64,000 bases of DNA from Streptomyces carpinensis (GCF_002154505.1 NZ_MUBM01000004.1:1-64000); one strand, 5' to 3'. Positions 17,667 to 27,119 are shown, numbered from the stretch's first letter. The notes: generated by a model not told the origin, from the sequence alone. A program made the numbers and translations.

Positions 17667-18851
17667 CTATGGAAGTCTGGCCAGGAACTTCTCCAGCCGG
17701 GTGATCCCCTCGCGGAGCTCGTCGGCCGATGCCGCATACGAGAGTCGGACGTGGCTTTCCGCAGTGTGGACGCCGAAGTCCCTGCCCGGAGTGAGGGTGA
17801 CGTGTGCCTCTTGGAGAGCTCGCTGGCAGAACTGCCACGAGGTGAGACCGGTGTGGTCGACGTCGAAGTAGACGTAGAAGGCGCCGTCGGGCGGGACGGG
17901 GACCGGCAGCCCGATCCGTGCCAGGCCGTCGAGGACGAGCGCGCGACGCTCGGCGAACTCGATGCGGCGGGCCTCGCAGACCGCGAGGGACTCGGCGGTG
18001 AAACACTCCAGGGCGGCATGCTGGGCGGGAGCGGAGGCACACAGGAAGTAGTTCTGGGCCAAGCGCTCCATCGCTGGCACGAGAGCCTCGGGCACGACGC
18101 ACCACCCCAGCCGCCAGCCGGTCATGCCGAAGTACTTCGAGAAGCTGTTGATCACGACCGCGTCGGGGTCGCACGACAGCGCGCTGCGCGGCGGCCGGCC
18201 CCGGGCGTCGTGGTCACTGAGGTTGAGGTAGATCTCGTCGACGATGCGCCACGCGTCACGCTCGCGTGCGAGGTCGCAGATCTCCGCGAGTTCACCGGCC
18301 GGCACCGAGGTGCCCGTCGGGTTCGACGGAGTGGCGATCATGACACCGCGCGTCCGGTCCGTCCAGCTCGACCGTACCGACGAGGCGTCCAACTGGAATC
18401 GGGTCTCAGCGGTGGTGGGGACCAGGCTGACCCGGGCACCGAAGCTTTCGACGATCTGCCGGTTGCACGGATACGACGGGTCTGCGATGAGCACCTCGTC
18501 GCCGGGGTCGACGAGCGCGGCCGTGGCCAGTACCAGGGCGGCCGAGGCGCCTGCCGTGACGACGACCCGGGCCGGGTCAACCTCGACGCCGTGTTGATTA
18601 TCGTAAAACCCTGCGATGACCTGCCGCAGCGCGGGCAGTCCGAGAGCCGCGGTGTAGGGCATAGGCCGTCCGTCCATGGCCTCGCGCATCGCGTTCCGAA
18701 CGGCCGGAGGCGCGCCGAAGTCCGGTTCACCGAGGTTGAGTTTGACGACGTGGTGCCCCTGGGCCTCCAACGCGGCGGCCTGCTTGCCGAACTCCATGGC
18801 GTAGAACGGGGCGACGGCCTGAGCGCGTTGCGAAATCCGTACATCGCTCAT
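17667..18851 (-). CDS. PLP-dependent aminotransferase, class I/II
   Basis: Fold-type I aminotransferase of 394 residues, aspartate/aromatic aminotransferase-like, transferring an amino group from an amino acid to a 2-oxo acid. Seen features are LNLGEPDFGAPPAV (substrate loop), TAGASAALVLAT (phosphate-binding turn), PSNPTGTSVP (Asn contacting PLP), DEIYLNLS (Asp for the pyridine N, Tyr for O3'), SFSKYFGMTGWRLGW (Schiff-base Lys in SFSK, then the R-x-G-W motif), and the C-terminal HVRLSYAAS with the carboxylate-binding Arg. GGAGG stands before the ATG at 18851. It is not in an evident operon; substrate choice cannot be told from sequence. Confidence 0.92.
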   Translation of the reverse strand: MSDVRISQRAQAVAPFYAMEFGKQAAALEAQGHHVVKLNLGEPDFGAPPAVRNAMREAMDGRPMPYTAALGLPALRQVIAGFYDNQHGVEVDPARVVVTAGASAALVLATAALVDPGDEVLIADPSYPCNRQIVESFGARVSLVPTTAETRFQLDASSVRSSWTDRTRGVMIATPSNPTGTSVPAGELAEICDLARERDAWRIVDEIYLNLSDHDARGRPPRSALSCDPDAVVINSFSKYFGMTGWRLGWCVVPEALVPAMERLAQNYFLCASAPAQHAALECFTAESLAVCEARRIEFAERRALVLDGLARIGLPVPVPPDGAFYVYFDVDHTGLTSWQFCQRALQEAHVTLTPGRDFGVHTAESHVRLSYAASADELREGITRLEKFLARLP

Positions 18852-19019
18852 GCCACGACCTCCGGCTCTACAGCGAACACAACCTGCGGGTGCCGATTAT
18901 TACATCTGAGCTGGTGAGACCGTATGTTCGTACTTATAGACGAGGCCGCCGGGTAGGTTACGGCGATGGGCTGGAAGCGGTTGAGTCGGTCCGGATCGGT
19001 GATCGGTTCCAGGGCGGCC

Positions 19020-19160
19020 GCAGGGGTGCCGCGCTGTGCAGGGCGCTTTTCGCGGCCACCAGCGCGGCCAGCCCGCACCGCTCGGCCAGCCGGATCGTCG
19101 GGACCAGCCCGGCATGCGCGATCAGGCCGGGGTCGTCGAACGCGGCGAACAGGGGCCTTG
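19020..19160 (-). pseudogene. IS1380-type transposase N-terminal remnant
   Basis: The - strand reads PLFAAFDDPGLIAHAGLVPT and then IRLAERCGLAALVAAK, matching the usual start of IS1380 transposases (FDDPxLVxxAGLVPVMRLAExxGL). Only about 40 residues remain. It abuts the truncated 5' end of the AbiEii-like gene, so the insertion may have removed that gene's start. Confidence 0.55.
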
Positions 19161-19184
19161 ACCCGTCGGGGTCAAGGCCAGTCG

Positions 19185-19790
19185 GGTCAAGGCCCCGACC
19201 TCGGCTCCCCCTATCCTCTGGTCCTCACCGGCGGATATGCCGTGCAGGCCCATGGCCTGGTCGAACGCTTCAGCCGTGACCTCGACGTCGCCACCGAGAA
19301 TCCCGCTCCGATGGACGAGATCGTCGCTGCGCTCACAGCCGGCCTCACCGCGCGCGGCTGGCGGATCACACATGTCCAGACCAACTCACTCAGCGGCCGG
19401 TTCCTTGCCACCGACCCGGACACCGGCGAGGAGTGCGAGGTAGACGTCCTCACGGAGGCATTCTGGGCCCCGCCCACCCAGACCCCGTACGGCCCCATCC
19501 TCCTCGGCGACGTGATCGGCACCAGGGTCCGTGCCCTCGCCGACCGCGGGACCGTCCGCGACCAATCGACGTCCGGGTCGCCTCCCGCCACCGCTCCTCT
19601 GCCGACCTCGAATCGCTCGGCCGCGGCCGCGCCCCCGACGAGTTCAGCCTGGAAAACCTCCGTGACCGGCTCACCGGTACGGACTGGTACGAGGACGAGG
19701 ACTACGCCGCGTACGGGCTCACCTCCCGCCAGATCGAAGAGCTCAAGATCTGGGCGCTGGCGTGGGCGGAGGACCTGGGGCGCGGATCCA
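19185..19790 (+). pseudogene. AbiEii/AbiGii-like nucleotidyltransferase, 5' truncated and frameshifted
   Basis: The first frame gives YPLVLTGGYAVQAHGLVERF and then SRDLDVATE, the GGxA...H...RxSxDLD signature of the minimal nucleotidyltransferase fold found in AbiEii-type toxins. It continues ITHVQTNSLSGRFLATD and CEVDVLTEAFWAPP up to RALADRGTVRD. At about 19555 the frame shifts and goes on IDVRVASRHRSSADLESLGR, RDRLTGTDWYEDEDYAAYGL and TSRQIEELKIWALAWAEDLG. No start codon fits the family. AbiEii toxins normally pair with an antitoxin of the AbiEi type; none is adjacent. Probably an inactive relic, unless the shift is a sequencing error. Confidence 0.65.
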
Positions 19791-19945
19791 CGACGAGAAC
19801 GCCTGACGGTCCGTGGGGTGGGCTATCGAGGGGAGTGAGGCGCTTCCGTGGCGTCATTCGGCTCCTTTTGCGTGCCGGCCGATCTGGTCACACGGTGTAG
19901 TGGTCGTGCGGGACGGCGCGCTCCGGATGATGCCACCGGCGGACC

Positions 19946-22054
19946 TCATCGCCCCGTCGGACAATCGCCGGCCCCGGCATCGGGCTGGACTCGAGCGATC
20001 AGGAGAGCGACGTCGTCATGGCCGGCGGGGTCCCGCAGGTTGTCCAGGAGACGATCGCACATGTTGTCCAGGGAACCGTCGGTGGCGGCGGCGAGGTTGG
20101 CGAGCAGGGCGGTCAGGCGCGTCTCGATGTCCTGGCCCCGGATTTCCACCAGGCCGTCGGTGTAGAAGACGAGCCGGTCCCCGGGGCTCAGGTGGAGGAT
20201 CGTGGTGCGGAAGGGGATGCCGCCGACGCCGAGGGGCGCGCCGACGGGGAGATCGATCAGCTCTGGGAACCGGTCGGCGCGGACCAGGGCTGGAGGCAGA
20301 TGCCCGGCGTTGGCGATGCGGCACTGGCCGTGGTGGGGATCGTAGACAGCGTAGATGCAGGTGGCGATGTAGTGCTCCAGACCGCTGGTGATCTTGTCGA
20401 GGTAGTGGAGCACCTGATCGGGGGCGAGATCGAGCTCGGTGAAAGCCTGGGTGGCGGTACGCAGGCGGCCCATGGTGGCCGCGGCGCCGATGCCGTTGCC
20501 CATCACGTCGCCCACGACGAGCGCGGTCCGGTCGTGAGAGAGCGGGATGATGTCGAACCAGTCGCCGCCGACTTCGCTGGCGGCCCCGGCGGGCTGATAA
20601 CGGGAGGCGATTTCCAGCCCCACCAGGGCCGGGGGGTGCTCGGGCAGGAGGCTGCGTTGCAGGGTGAGGGCGGTGTTGCGCACGCTTTGGTACAAGCGCG
20701 CGTTGTCGATGCTGATCGCTGCTCGTGTGGCCAGCTCCCCGGCCAGCATCGCGTCGTCGCGGTCGAACGGTTCGGGGTTTCGGGTGCGCTTGAGGTCGAG
20801 CGCACCGATGACCTCACCGCGGGCGGTCAGCGGTACCGCGAGATAGGAGTGGACGCCGGCGTGGGCCAGCAGGGCGGCGGCCTCCTGGTCCCGGGCGATG
20901 CGGGGCAGGTCGTCGTCACCGACGTGTGGGAGGAGGACGGGCCGGCCGGTGCGAACAGCTCGGGTCACGAGGCGATCGGGACCATAGGTGGCGATGCGGC
21001 CGGGCTGGTCGGCGGCCTGAACGGCTTCGCTGCGCTCGGCGGAGGTGAGGGCCAGTGCACGGAAGACAGCGGGTGCCTGTGTCTCGGGGATGGCGGGGCT
21101 GCCTTCCAGGACGCAGTCGAGGACGTCCACGGTGGCGATGTCGGCGAGGCGCGGGACGGTGAGGTCGGCCAGCTCTTGCGCGGTCTGGTAGAGGTCGAGG
21201 GTGGTGCCGATGCGGACCGAGGCGTCGGCGACCAGGGCCAGATGCCGCCGCGCGTGCTCGGCCTCCAGGGCGACCTGGTGTCGTTCGGTGGTGTCCACCA
21301 GGGAGATGGCGATGCCGAGCACGTGCCCGCTGGGGTCTTCCAGCCGGTAGTACGAGCTGGACCAGGCGCGATCATGGTCGGGGTCGCCGGGGGTGCGGCC
21401 GACGCGGTCCTGGTCGAGGATCGGGACGCCGGTTTCCAGGACCTGGCGCATGGCCGCCTCGATTTCCTCGGCGCCCAGCATGGGCACGATCTCGCGGGGC
21501 ATGCGGCCGAGGTGTCCTTCGGCGGAGATCCCGTTGAGTTTCTCCAGGGCGGGATTGACCGCCACGTATCGCAGGTCGGTGTCGAGGACGGCCAGCCCGA
21601 TGGGGGACTGGGAGACCAGGCGGGAGGAGAGGGCCAGGTCCCGCTCGATGGTGCGCAAGGTTGCCTCGTCGGTGGCGATGCCCAATGAGTAGAGGTCGTC
21701 GCGTTCGTCTTCGAGGCGCATGTTGCGGAACTCGGCCAGGCGGGTTGTGCCGTCCTTGTGCCGGATCGGGAAGACGCCGGCCCAGCTCCCGCCGCTGCCC
21801 ATGACTTGGCCAAACAGGTGTATGACCAGGTCCAGGTGCTGATCGTCGACCAGCAGGCGGGCGGCGTACTGGCCGAGGGCTTCCTTGGCGGTGTAGCCGA
21901 ACAGCTGCTCGGCCTGGGGGCTCCAGAGTACGATCCGGCCTTCGGCGTCCAGGACGACGGCGGCGACAGTAAGGACGTCCATCAGGCTGCCCGGCGGGGC
22001 GGGACCCGCCCTCAGCTGCCCCGGCTTGAGGTGCAACGTGCCGCCCGTACCCAT
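19946..22054 (-). CDS. PAS-PAS-GAF-SpoIIE serine phosphatase
   Basis: Cytoplasmic sensor phosphatase of 702 residues. Residues about 30-140 form a PAS domain (AAVVLDAEGRIVLWSPQAEQ, LFGYTAKEALG) and about 150-275 a second (GLAVLDTDLRYVAVNPALEK, ISLVDTTERH). About 285-450 is a GAF (GVHSYLAVPLTARGEVIGAL). About 463-690 is the PP2C/SpoIIE domain (LQRSLLPEH, EVGGDWFDIIPL, VVGDVMGNG, FYTDGLVE, DDVALLIAR) with the metal-binding Asp residues present. Unlike the phosphatase at 13716-16484 it lacks a HATPase domain. GGAGGACGAGG precedes the ATG at 22054. Likely role: dephosphorylating an anti-anti-sigma protein when its sensors (redox, light or ligand) change; partner unknown. Confidence 0.9.
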   Translation of the reverse strand: MGTGGTLHLKPGQLRAGPAPPGSLMDVLTVAAVVLDAEGRIVLWSPQAEQLFGYTAKEALGQYAARLLVDDQHLDLVIHLFGQVMGSGGSWAGVFPIRHKDGTTRLAEFRNMRLEDERDDLYSLGIATDEATLRTIERDLALSSRLVSQSPIGLAVLDTDLRYVAVNPALEKLNGISAEGHLGRMPREIVPMLGAEEIEAAMRQVLETGVPILDQDRVGRTPGDPDHDRAWSSSYYRLEDPSGHVLGIAISLVDTTERHQVALEAEHARRHLALVADASVRIGTTLDLYQTAQELADLTVPRLADIATVDVLDCVLEGSPAIPETQAPAVFRALALTSAERSEAVQAADQPGRIATYGPDRLVTRAVRTGRPVLLPHVGDDDLPRIARDQEAAALLAHAGVHSYLAVPLTARGEVIGALDLKRTRNPEPFDRDDAMLAGELATRAAISIDNARLYQSVRNTALTLQRSLLPEHPPALVGLEIASRYQPAGAASEVGGDWFDIIPLSHDRTALVVGDVMGNGIGAAATMGRLRTATQAFTELDLAPDQVLHYLDKITSGLEHYIATCIYAVYDPHHGQCRIANAGHLPPALVRADRFPELIDLPVGAPLGVGGIPFRTTILHLSPGDRLVFYTDGLVEIRGQDIETRLTALLANLAAATDGSLDNMCDRLLDNLRDPAGHDDVALLIARVQPDAGAGDCPTGR

Positions 22055-22725
22055 CCTCGTCCTCCTCCTGCCCCGGCCGCGCGGCTGGGTGCCGTGACGG
22101 GCTCCGGTAGCTGCTCCTCCCATGGTGACCCCACAGCGGACGGTCTGGCACCGGCCTGCTGCCGACGAGTGTCGGTCTTTGGACGACGTGGTTTGACCAG
22201 GACGGGAGGTACGGCCGCCTTGGGGTTGGTAAGCCCGGCCTCGGGGCGAGGTGGGTGCCCATGGAGGAGGGGGAGCCCGCGGTCTGCGAGGCTCAGGCCC
22301 GCATCTGTGCGCATAAGAGCCTCGCGTTCCGGCCCGGTCTACGCGACGTGCGGGAGCTGTATGGCGTCGCCGACGACCACGGTGCGGTCTATGGCCCTAC
22401 GCCGTCCCTCGAACTGGCAGAGGTGGTCTGGTCAGTTGAGTGGCCTGAGTTGCGTGCAGAGTGATCGGAGCGTGGGGGTGGAGGTGCGGGCGCAGGGCCG
22501 AGAAGCTCGTGCCGGTATGCGAGGTTTCGCTGTCCGAGCAGGCGATCTGCACCCGCTTACCGAGCGGCAGAAGGCAGAGCTCCGCCTTGGTCAGCTTCTG
22601 CAGCTCCGCAGCGGTCAGGTTCCGCCAGAACCGGTTGGGGTGTCAGGGGTGCCGCCCCTGGAAGGCGACTGGACACCTACAGGAGCCGTCCAGTCTCTTC
22701 CTGCAGTACGCCCGCGACTGGCAGG
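22055..22725. other. Intergenic region, no supported gene
   Basis: About 670 bp upstream of the PAS-GAF phosphatase and downstream of the truncated reductase. On the - strand near 22530-22630 the translation LTAAELQKLTKAELCLLPLG looks protein-like but belongs to no family I know. Nothing else stood out. Confidence 0.35.
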
Positions 22726-22948
22726 CCGCGATGTGCGGCGGCTGGTCGGGCTCGGTGTGCGCGGTCTCCCAGTAGACCATCGTCTCGTACATCCGTCGGC
22801 CGTAGAGGTACGTGCCGACGGGGCGGAAGAGGTCGTTGATGAAGGTATGCACCTCCTGGTCGTCGGCGGGCCCGGTGCCGAGGTCGCCATCCGCCGCCTC
22901 GGCGTAGCCGTCGAGCGAGGTGATCATCGAGTAGATGAGCTTTGCCAT
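22726..22948 (-). pseudogene. RibD C-terminal/dihydrofolate-reductase-like protein, truncated after about 74 residues
   Basis: The ATG at 22948 with AAGGAG upstream starts MAKLIYSMITSLDGYAEAAD, followed by FINDLFRPVGTYLYGRRMYE and TMVYWETAH. This is the N-terminal half of deaminase-reductase (RibD_C) proteins, NADPH-dependent reductases of about 180-190 residues. The match stops at about 22726 and the rest of the frame is unrelated. The loss of the C-terminal half, including most of the NADPH pocket, suggests a dead gene. Confidence 0.65.
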
Positions 22949-23069
22949 GCGTCTCCTTCGGGTACGAGCGCGTCAGTCTGCAAGCGGTCCTGCAGGCTGT
23001 GACCTCCGCACGACCCGGAACTCATCGATCGGCCGGCCGGCCGGTTCCGTCAAGCGTCAGATCCCGGAC

Positions 23070-23181
23070 GACGCGCACCTCGTCGGGGTTGCCCGCGCAG
23101 TTCCGCGCCCTGGCCACCCGCTACGCGAAGCGAGTGGCCTACTACCGGCCGGAGATCATCATCGCGGCCGTTTGTGGCTGA
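23070..23181 (+). pseudogene. IS5-family transposase C-terminal remnant
   Basis: The + strand reads QFRALATRYAKRVAYYRPEI and IIAAV before a TGA at 23179-23181. This is the usual end of IS5 (IS427-like) transposases (RFRALATRYDKRAxxYRAxxxxAAxxLWL). Nothing of the catalytic core is left. Confidence 0.5.
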
Positions 23182-23408
23182 GCACCGATTCACAGGGCAC
23201 GCCCCGTAGAGGTGGTGCGGCAGACGCGCGGGCTGGCGGCGTTGTGTGTGTGATGCCCACTATCGAGCACGTGGACGATTCGCGTGATGCCGAGGCAGCG
23301 CCTCCCCCCACGTGCCGGGGTCGAGGTGTTCACGTACGCACCGCACTCGGTTCGGTCAAGCGCCACGAAGCCGACGAGCTGACCGTTCTGCGGGCCCCTG
23401 AGCCGGGA

Positions 23409-24479
23409 TCAGGCAGCGCCCGACTGAGGGGCGCTGAGTGTGTAGGTGGTTCCGACGCTGGTCTGCACCCATGCGTCCGGGAGGGCTGCGGCGAGGGTGT
23501 GCTGGGCGCGCCAACCGGTGCAGTGACCGGGGACGATCAACTCGGGTGCGAGTTCGGTGAGGGCGGCCACCGTCGGGCCGATGACCGGTTCGAAGGCGGG
23601 ACCGCTGAGATGGAAGCCGCCGATGAGGGCCAGCAGTTTGCTGACGGCGGTCAGCCTCATGGCGTGCCGGATGATGTTGACCACTCCGGCGTGGCCGCAC
23701 CCGGTGATGATGACAAGTCCCCGGCTGCGCACGTTGATGACGAGTGCCTGGTCGTCGATGACGGCGGGGTCGTGTCGCCAGCCGTTCCCGTCCCAGGCTT
23801 GGTGTGCCTGCGGCATGCCGTGCTCGAACTCGGTGACGCGGTCCACCTCGCCGGTGATCAGGATGCCGCCGGCCAGCAGCGACGGCTGCCGCCGCTCGAT
23901 CACCTCGAACCCTTCGCGTTCCAGGGCACCCCGTGACAGCGTGGGCATCTCCAGACCCTGGCCGGCGGGTAGTGCCAGGCGGCGGCGGGTCCAGACCGCG
24001 GGGTGGACGGTCAGCGGCAGGCCCGAGCGCCCGCGCAGCCGGGCCAGGCCGTCGAAGCCGCCCGCGTGGTCGAAGTGGCCGTGGCTGAGCACGACGCCCT
24101 GCAGGCCGCCGGCATCGATGCCAAGACGCTCGGCGTTCACCGCCAGCCCGTCCGGCGACGCGCCGGTGTCGAACAGCAGCGTGCTGCTCGCGTTCCCGCT
24201 TTGGACGGTGACCAGGGCGGAGAAGCCGTGCTCGGCACGCAGCCCCGCGAGGGCCTCGCCGCCGGCGAACTGCCGCGCGGCGGTCCGCCCGGCGTCCATC
24301 GACGCCCGGGCGACGCCTTCGGCAGAGGTCAGCAGGGCGTCGAAGGTGTTGTCGACCATCGCCGTGACTCGGACCTCGTCGACTTCGGGCAGCGTCACCG
24401 GGTCGACAGCCGGTTCCTGCGCGGCGCGAGGCGCTGACCACGCCGCCTCGGCCGCCGAGTGCCCGTGATCGTCGCACAT
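23409..24479 (-). CDS. MBL-fold metallo-hydrolase
   Basis: Metallo-beta-lactamase-fold hydrolase of 356 residues. The metal ligands are visible in HGHFDHAGG (HxHxDH motif, near residue 135), a later GCGHAG and GHCTGW (third and fourth ligand regions). The opening VTAMVDNTFDALL and LLFDTGASPDG match the subfamily related to dihydropterin-ribofuranosylaminobenzene phosphate synthases (DNT near the N-terminus). That subfamily is functionally broad, so the substrate is unknown. The ATG at 24479 is taken as start, with GGGGAGG about 12 bases upstream. It is followed on the same strand by nothing intact; the carbonic anhydrase gene lies 102 bp upstream. Confidence 0.85.
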   Translation of the reverse strand: MCDDHGHSAAEAAWSAPRAAQEPAVDPVTLPEVDEVRVTAMVDNTFDALLTSAEGVARASMDAGRTAARQFAGGEALAGLRAEHGFSALVTVQSGNASSTLLFDTGASPDGLAVNAERLGIDAGGLQGVVLSHGHFDHAGGFDGLARLRGRSGLPLTVHPAVWTRRRLALPAGQGLEMPTLSRGALEREGFEVIERRQPSLLAGGILITGEVDRVTEFEHGMPQAHQAWDGNGWRHDPAVIDDQALVINVRSRGLVIITGCGHAGVVNIIRHAMRLTAVSKLLALIGGFHLSGPAFEPVIGPTVAALTELAPELIVPGHCTGWRAQHTLAAALPDAWVQTSVGTTYTLSAPQSGAA

Positions 24480-24581
24480 GCTAGAAAGCGCCTCCCCACC
24501 GATACGACCGGCAGATCCCGGTACAAGCCGCAGGCCCATGGCGGTCGCGCCCGCCGGACCGGCCGCGGGCGCCGCGCGGTG

Positions 24582-25112
24582 TCATGCTTCCACTTGCGCC
24601 GGCGGGATGACGACGTCGATGAGCCCGGTGGCCACGTCGTACACGAGCCCTGAGACGAAGACTCCGGCCCGAAGCTTCTGCTTGAGGATTCCGACGTCGA
24701 CGCGGACGGCGGCGACCGGGTCGGTGACCGCCTTGGCGTCCAGCTCTCCGGCCGGAACTTCAAAGTAATCGGCCAGCAGCTCGGGGAACGCGGCCAGGTC
24801 CGCGATCCCGCAGTCGGTGTGATGCAGGACCGCATAGTGGTTGTCGCCCGGGCCAGGGCCGCCCGTGCGGGCCTGCACGACCTTCGAGAGCATCCCCAGC
24901 GTCCGGAGTGTCGCGGGGGTGACCCGCCCTCCGACGTTGCGGATCACCGCTGCCTCGCCGAGCTTGAGCCTGAGCACGTCGGACGGGTCGACACGCGGGT
25001 CGACGCATCCGATGACCGTCAGACTGCCACTGGGCATGAGCTTGAGGTTGGCGAATGATCCGCCGTCGGCGAACCCGGCATTCCGCTTCGCTAGCTCGTC
25101 CGTGTCGATCAC
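24582..25112 (-). CDS. Beta-class carbonic anhydrase
   Basis: Zinc enzyme interconverting CO2 and bicarbonate. The zinc and catalytic motif CVDPRVD (Cys-x-Asp-x-Arg) lies near residue 35 and the second zinc pair HHTDCGI (His-x3-Cys) near residue 95; AAVIRNVGGRVTPATLR is also family-typical. The GTG at 25112 gives 176 residues and starts directly at IDTDELAKRN, where the family usually begins. A longer frame reaches 25271 but its extra residues look random. The enzyme sits between an MBL hydrolase and the nitrile hydratase genes; a functional link is not evident. Confidence 0.88.
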   Translation of the reverse strand: MIDTDELAKRNAGFADGGSFANLKLMPSGSLTVIGCVDPRVDPSDVLRLKLGEAAVIRNVGGRVTPATLRTLGMLSKVVQARTGGPGPGDNHYAVLHHTDCGIADLAAFPELLADYFEVPAGELDAKAVTDPVAAVRVDVGILKQKLRAGVFVSGLVYDVATGLIDVVIPPAQVEA

Positions 25113-25476
25113 TGTGCCGGTAACCCCATCTTGCTCTGAGCCTGGCCCCCTGGTGACGCCGACTGCGACCTCAGGTTGCCGCCAATCCTGGCCCGCCGCC
25201 GCCTCCCATGCCACTCGGCTGTGCGGCAAATCGTGATCACGCAGGTCAACGCCTTGCGTGATCCGATACAAGAAGGGCGGGGTGCCGTCCTTGGTCTAGG
25301 AGATGACGCCGGGGCGGCCGTTGACGGTCGCCGCATGTCCTCGTGCCGGGCTGCCGGCCACTCGCGCGCGGGTGGCGACTTCGGTGGCCCCGAGCGGAGC
25401 CTTTGCGTCCGCTCGCCCCGAAATCTCCCGGAGGATCAACCCGCCGGCAGGGAAGTCGGCCCGGAAGGCGTCGGAG
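25113..25476. other. Intergenic region with a 9-bp inverted repeat
   Basis: About 360 bp between the carbonic anhydrase gene and the nitrile hydratase accessory gene, both on the - strand. GATCACGCA (25235-25243) and TGCGTGATC (25255-25263) form a perfect inverted repeat with an 11-base spacer, about 125 bp upstream of the carbonic anhydrase start. It could be the operator of that gene or a weak terminator for the nitrile hydratase operon. No gene is supported. Confidence 0.45.
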
Positions 25477-25824
25477 TCAACGCGCGTGGTCGCGGTGGTC
25501 GTGCCCCGGGGAGCGTTGTGCCAGGGCTTGGGCGCGTGTGATGACTTCGTCCGTGGACACGGCGCTGAGGCCGGCGAGTACGTCCTCCAGGGCGCCCAGC
25601 CATAGTCGGTAGTAGTGGCATGGCTCGCCGTGCTCCCGTGAGGCTGTCCAGGCGGTGATCCGGGCGATCAGCGCGGTCTGGAATTCCGTCCAGCTGAAGA
25701 CGCCCGCCTCGTACAGGGTGACGGCCATGCCGAAGGCGCGGCTTTCCCACGGTTCGGCGAACACCAGCTCACCGTTGGAGCGGGGAGGTGCTGCCGGGCC
25801 CTCGATGGCCAGCGGCGTGCTCAC
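25477..25824 (-). CDS. Nitrile hydratase accessory protein (activator, beta-subunit-like)
   Basis: Protein of 115 residues resembling the small activators (P14K type) that insert cobalt into nitrile hydratase alpha subunits by subunit exchange. It also resembles the N-terminal part of the beta subunit: [20 protein letters not shown], then [14 protein letters not shown] and [13 protein letters not shown]. The GTG start at 25824 overlaps the alpha-subunit stop as GTGA, showing translational coupling. The gene order is beta, alpha, activator, as in low-molecular-mass cobalt nitrile hydratases. Confidence 0.85.
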   Translation of the reverse strand: MSTPLAIEGPAAPPRSNGELVFAEPWESRAFGMAVTLYEAGVFSWTEFQTALIARITAWTASREHGEPCHYYRLWLGALEDVLAGLSAVSTDEVITRAQALAQRSPGHDHRDHAR

Positions 25825-26420
25825 GGTGTCGCCACCTTGGCTACGCCGACCATCGCATCCCTGGTGATCAGTGGCACGAGTTCTTCTTCCGTGAGGCGCT
25901 CGGTGCCGGGTGGACGCTCGGGCAGTACGAGCCAGCGCACCTCGCTGGTGGAGTCCCGGACGATGATCTGCACGTCGTCGTCGAGCGTGAGTCCCATCTC
26001 GGCCAGCACCGTGCGCGGCTCCCTGACCACGCGCGCGCGGTAGGCGGGGTCCTTGTACCAGCTCGGCGGCAGGCCGAGGACCGGCCAGGGGTAGCACGAG
26101 CACAGCGTGCACACCACGACGTTGTGGGTGGTCGGGGTGTTCTCGACCACGACGATGTGCTCGCCCTGCTGCCCCGAGAAGCCGAGTTCCTTGATGGAGG
26201 CGGTGCCGTCCTCGAGTAGACGCCGCCGGTAGTCGGGGTCCGTCCACGCCCTGGCGACGACCTTGGCACCGTTGAGCGGGCCCACGCTCGTCTCATAGCG
26301 GGTGATGATCGCGTCCATGGCCTTCGGATCGATCAGGCCGCGCTCGGTGAGCAGTTGTTCGAGCGCCTCGGTGCGCAGCGCCACGGAAGGGCTCCTTTCA
26401 GAGCCGCCGGTGGTGGTCAT
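25821..26420 (-). CDS. nthA: Nitrile hydratase alpha subunit, cobalt type
   Basis: Catalytic subunit (199 residues) that hydrates nitriles to amides. The metal-claw motif reads VCTLCSCY at residues 103-110. The three Cys (104, 107, 109) and the Ser ligate the metal, and Thr105 with Tyr110 mark the non-corrin cobalt form rather than the iron form (VCSLCSCT). Flanking family features are [35 protein letters not shown] and [15 protein letters not shown]. Two of the cysteines must be oxidised after translation. The start ATG at 26420 overlaps the beta-subunit stop as ATGA. No iron-type activator or amidase gene is nearby. Confidence 0.95.
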   Translation of the reverse strand: MTTTGGSERSPSVALRTEALEQLLTERGLIDPKAMDAIITRYETSVGPLNGAKVVARAWTDPDYRRRLLEDGTASIKELGFSGQQGEHIVVVENTPTTHNVVVCTLCSCYPWPVLGLPPSWYKDPAYRARVVREPRTVLAEMGLTLDDDVQIIVRDSTSEVRWLVLPERPPGTERLTEEELVPLITRDAMVGVAKVATP

Positions 26421-27088
26421 GCGGTGGCCTCCAGATAGCTCTCGTACATGTCTACGGTGACGGTGAAGGGTTCGGCGCCGGCGCCCCACAGCTCGTACGA
26501 GTCGAACCACACCGAGTACACGTACTGCGGGTTCTCGCCCAGGAAGTGCGCATTGGTGTCCGGCAGTACGTGGGCGGGCTGGATGATCTCCACCACTCCG
26601 GTGTGCCCCCGGACATAGCCAGGCAGCCGGGTGTGCCCGGGCACGGACACGTCCCTGGCGCGGACGCGCTGGCCGACGCCGAAAGCGGGGGCAGCGTCCA
26701 GCGAACGCAGCGAGCCCTCGGCCGTGGGCGCGTAGTGCGGCCGCACCGGCTCGGTGACGGGCGGCTCCGGCACGTGTTCGCCGCGCAGGTTGCGGGCCCG
26801 GGCCTCGACCGCGCCCGGCGCCAGGACGGCGCGCTCGGTGAGCATCAGCTCGCCGGCGTTGAGCCAGCGCCCGAAGTAGCCGTCGTCGATGTAATGCGCT
26901 CGGTCCAGGCGCTCCAGCGCATGCCGGAAGGCGTCCGTGTTGATGCCGCCGTTCGCGGCGCGGCCGGAGAGAATCGCCAGCGCGAACGCCTTGCGCTGCC
27001 AGTCCTCCGCGAAGACGGGTTCATCGCGCTGAGGTGGATGCACGGGGCCCCATCCGTGGGTGCCCCCCATGTCGGCGATTCCGTCCAT
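26417..27088 (-). CDS. nthB: Nitrile hydratase beta subunit
   Basis: Structural subunit (223 residues) that forms the active site with the alpha subunit. It starts [16 protein letters not shown], the conserved beta-subunit opening (MDGIHDxGGxxGxG). It continues [14 protein letters not shown] and the C-terminal SH3-like barrel with [30 protein letters not shown] and the terminal [10 protein letters not shown]. The ATG at 27088 follows GAGAGG. Upstream, 31 bp away on the same strand, ends a small ABM-domain gene that may be the first gene of this operon. Confidence 0.95.
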   Translation of the reverse strand: MDGIADMGGTHGWGPVHPPQRDEPVFAEDWQRKAFALAILSGRAANGGINTDAFRHALERLDRAHYIDDGYFGRWLNAGELMLTERAVLAPGAVEARARNLRGEHVPEPPVTEPVRPHYAPTAEGSLRSLDAAPAFGVGQRVRARDVSVPGHTRLPGYVRGHTGVVEIIQPAHVLPDTNAHFLGENPQYVYSVWFDSYELWGAGAEPFTVTVDMYESYLEATA

Positions 27089-27119
27089 GGCATGACCTCT
27101 CTTACGCCCACAAAGGCGG

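Noticed and set aside
20018..21688. 556-codon + strand frame opposite the PAS-GAF-SpoIIE gene
   Set aside because: Shadow of the phosphatase; composition typical of antisense frames in high-G+C DNA.
22255..22640. Possible small genes upstream of the PAS-GAF phosphatase
   Set aside because: Frames of 69-104 codons without ribosome sites and without recognisable features.
25235..25263. Inverted repeat as a riboswitch or attenuator
   Set aside because: Only a 9-bp stem without conserved elements; kept as a possible operator or weak terminator.
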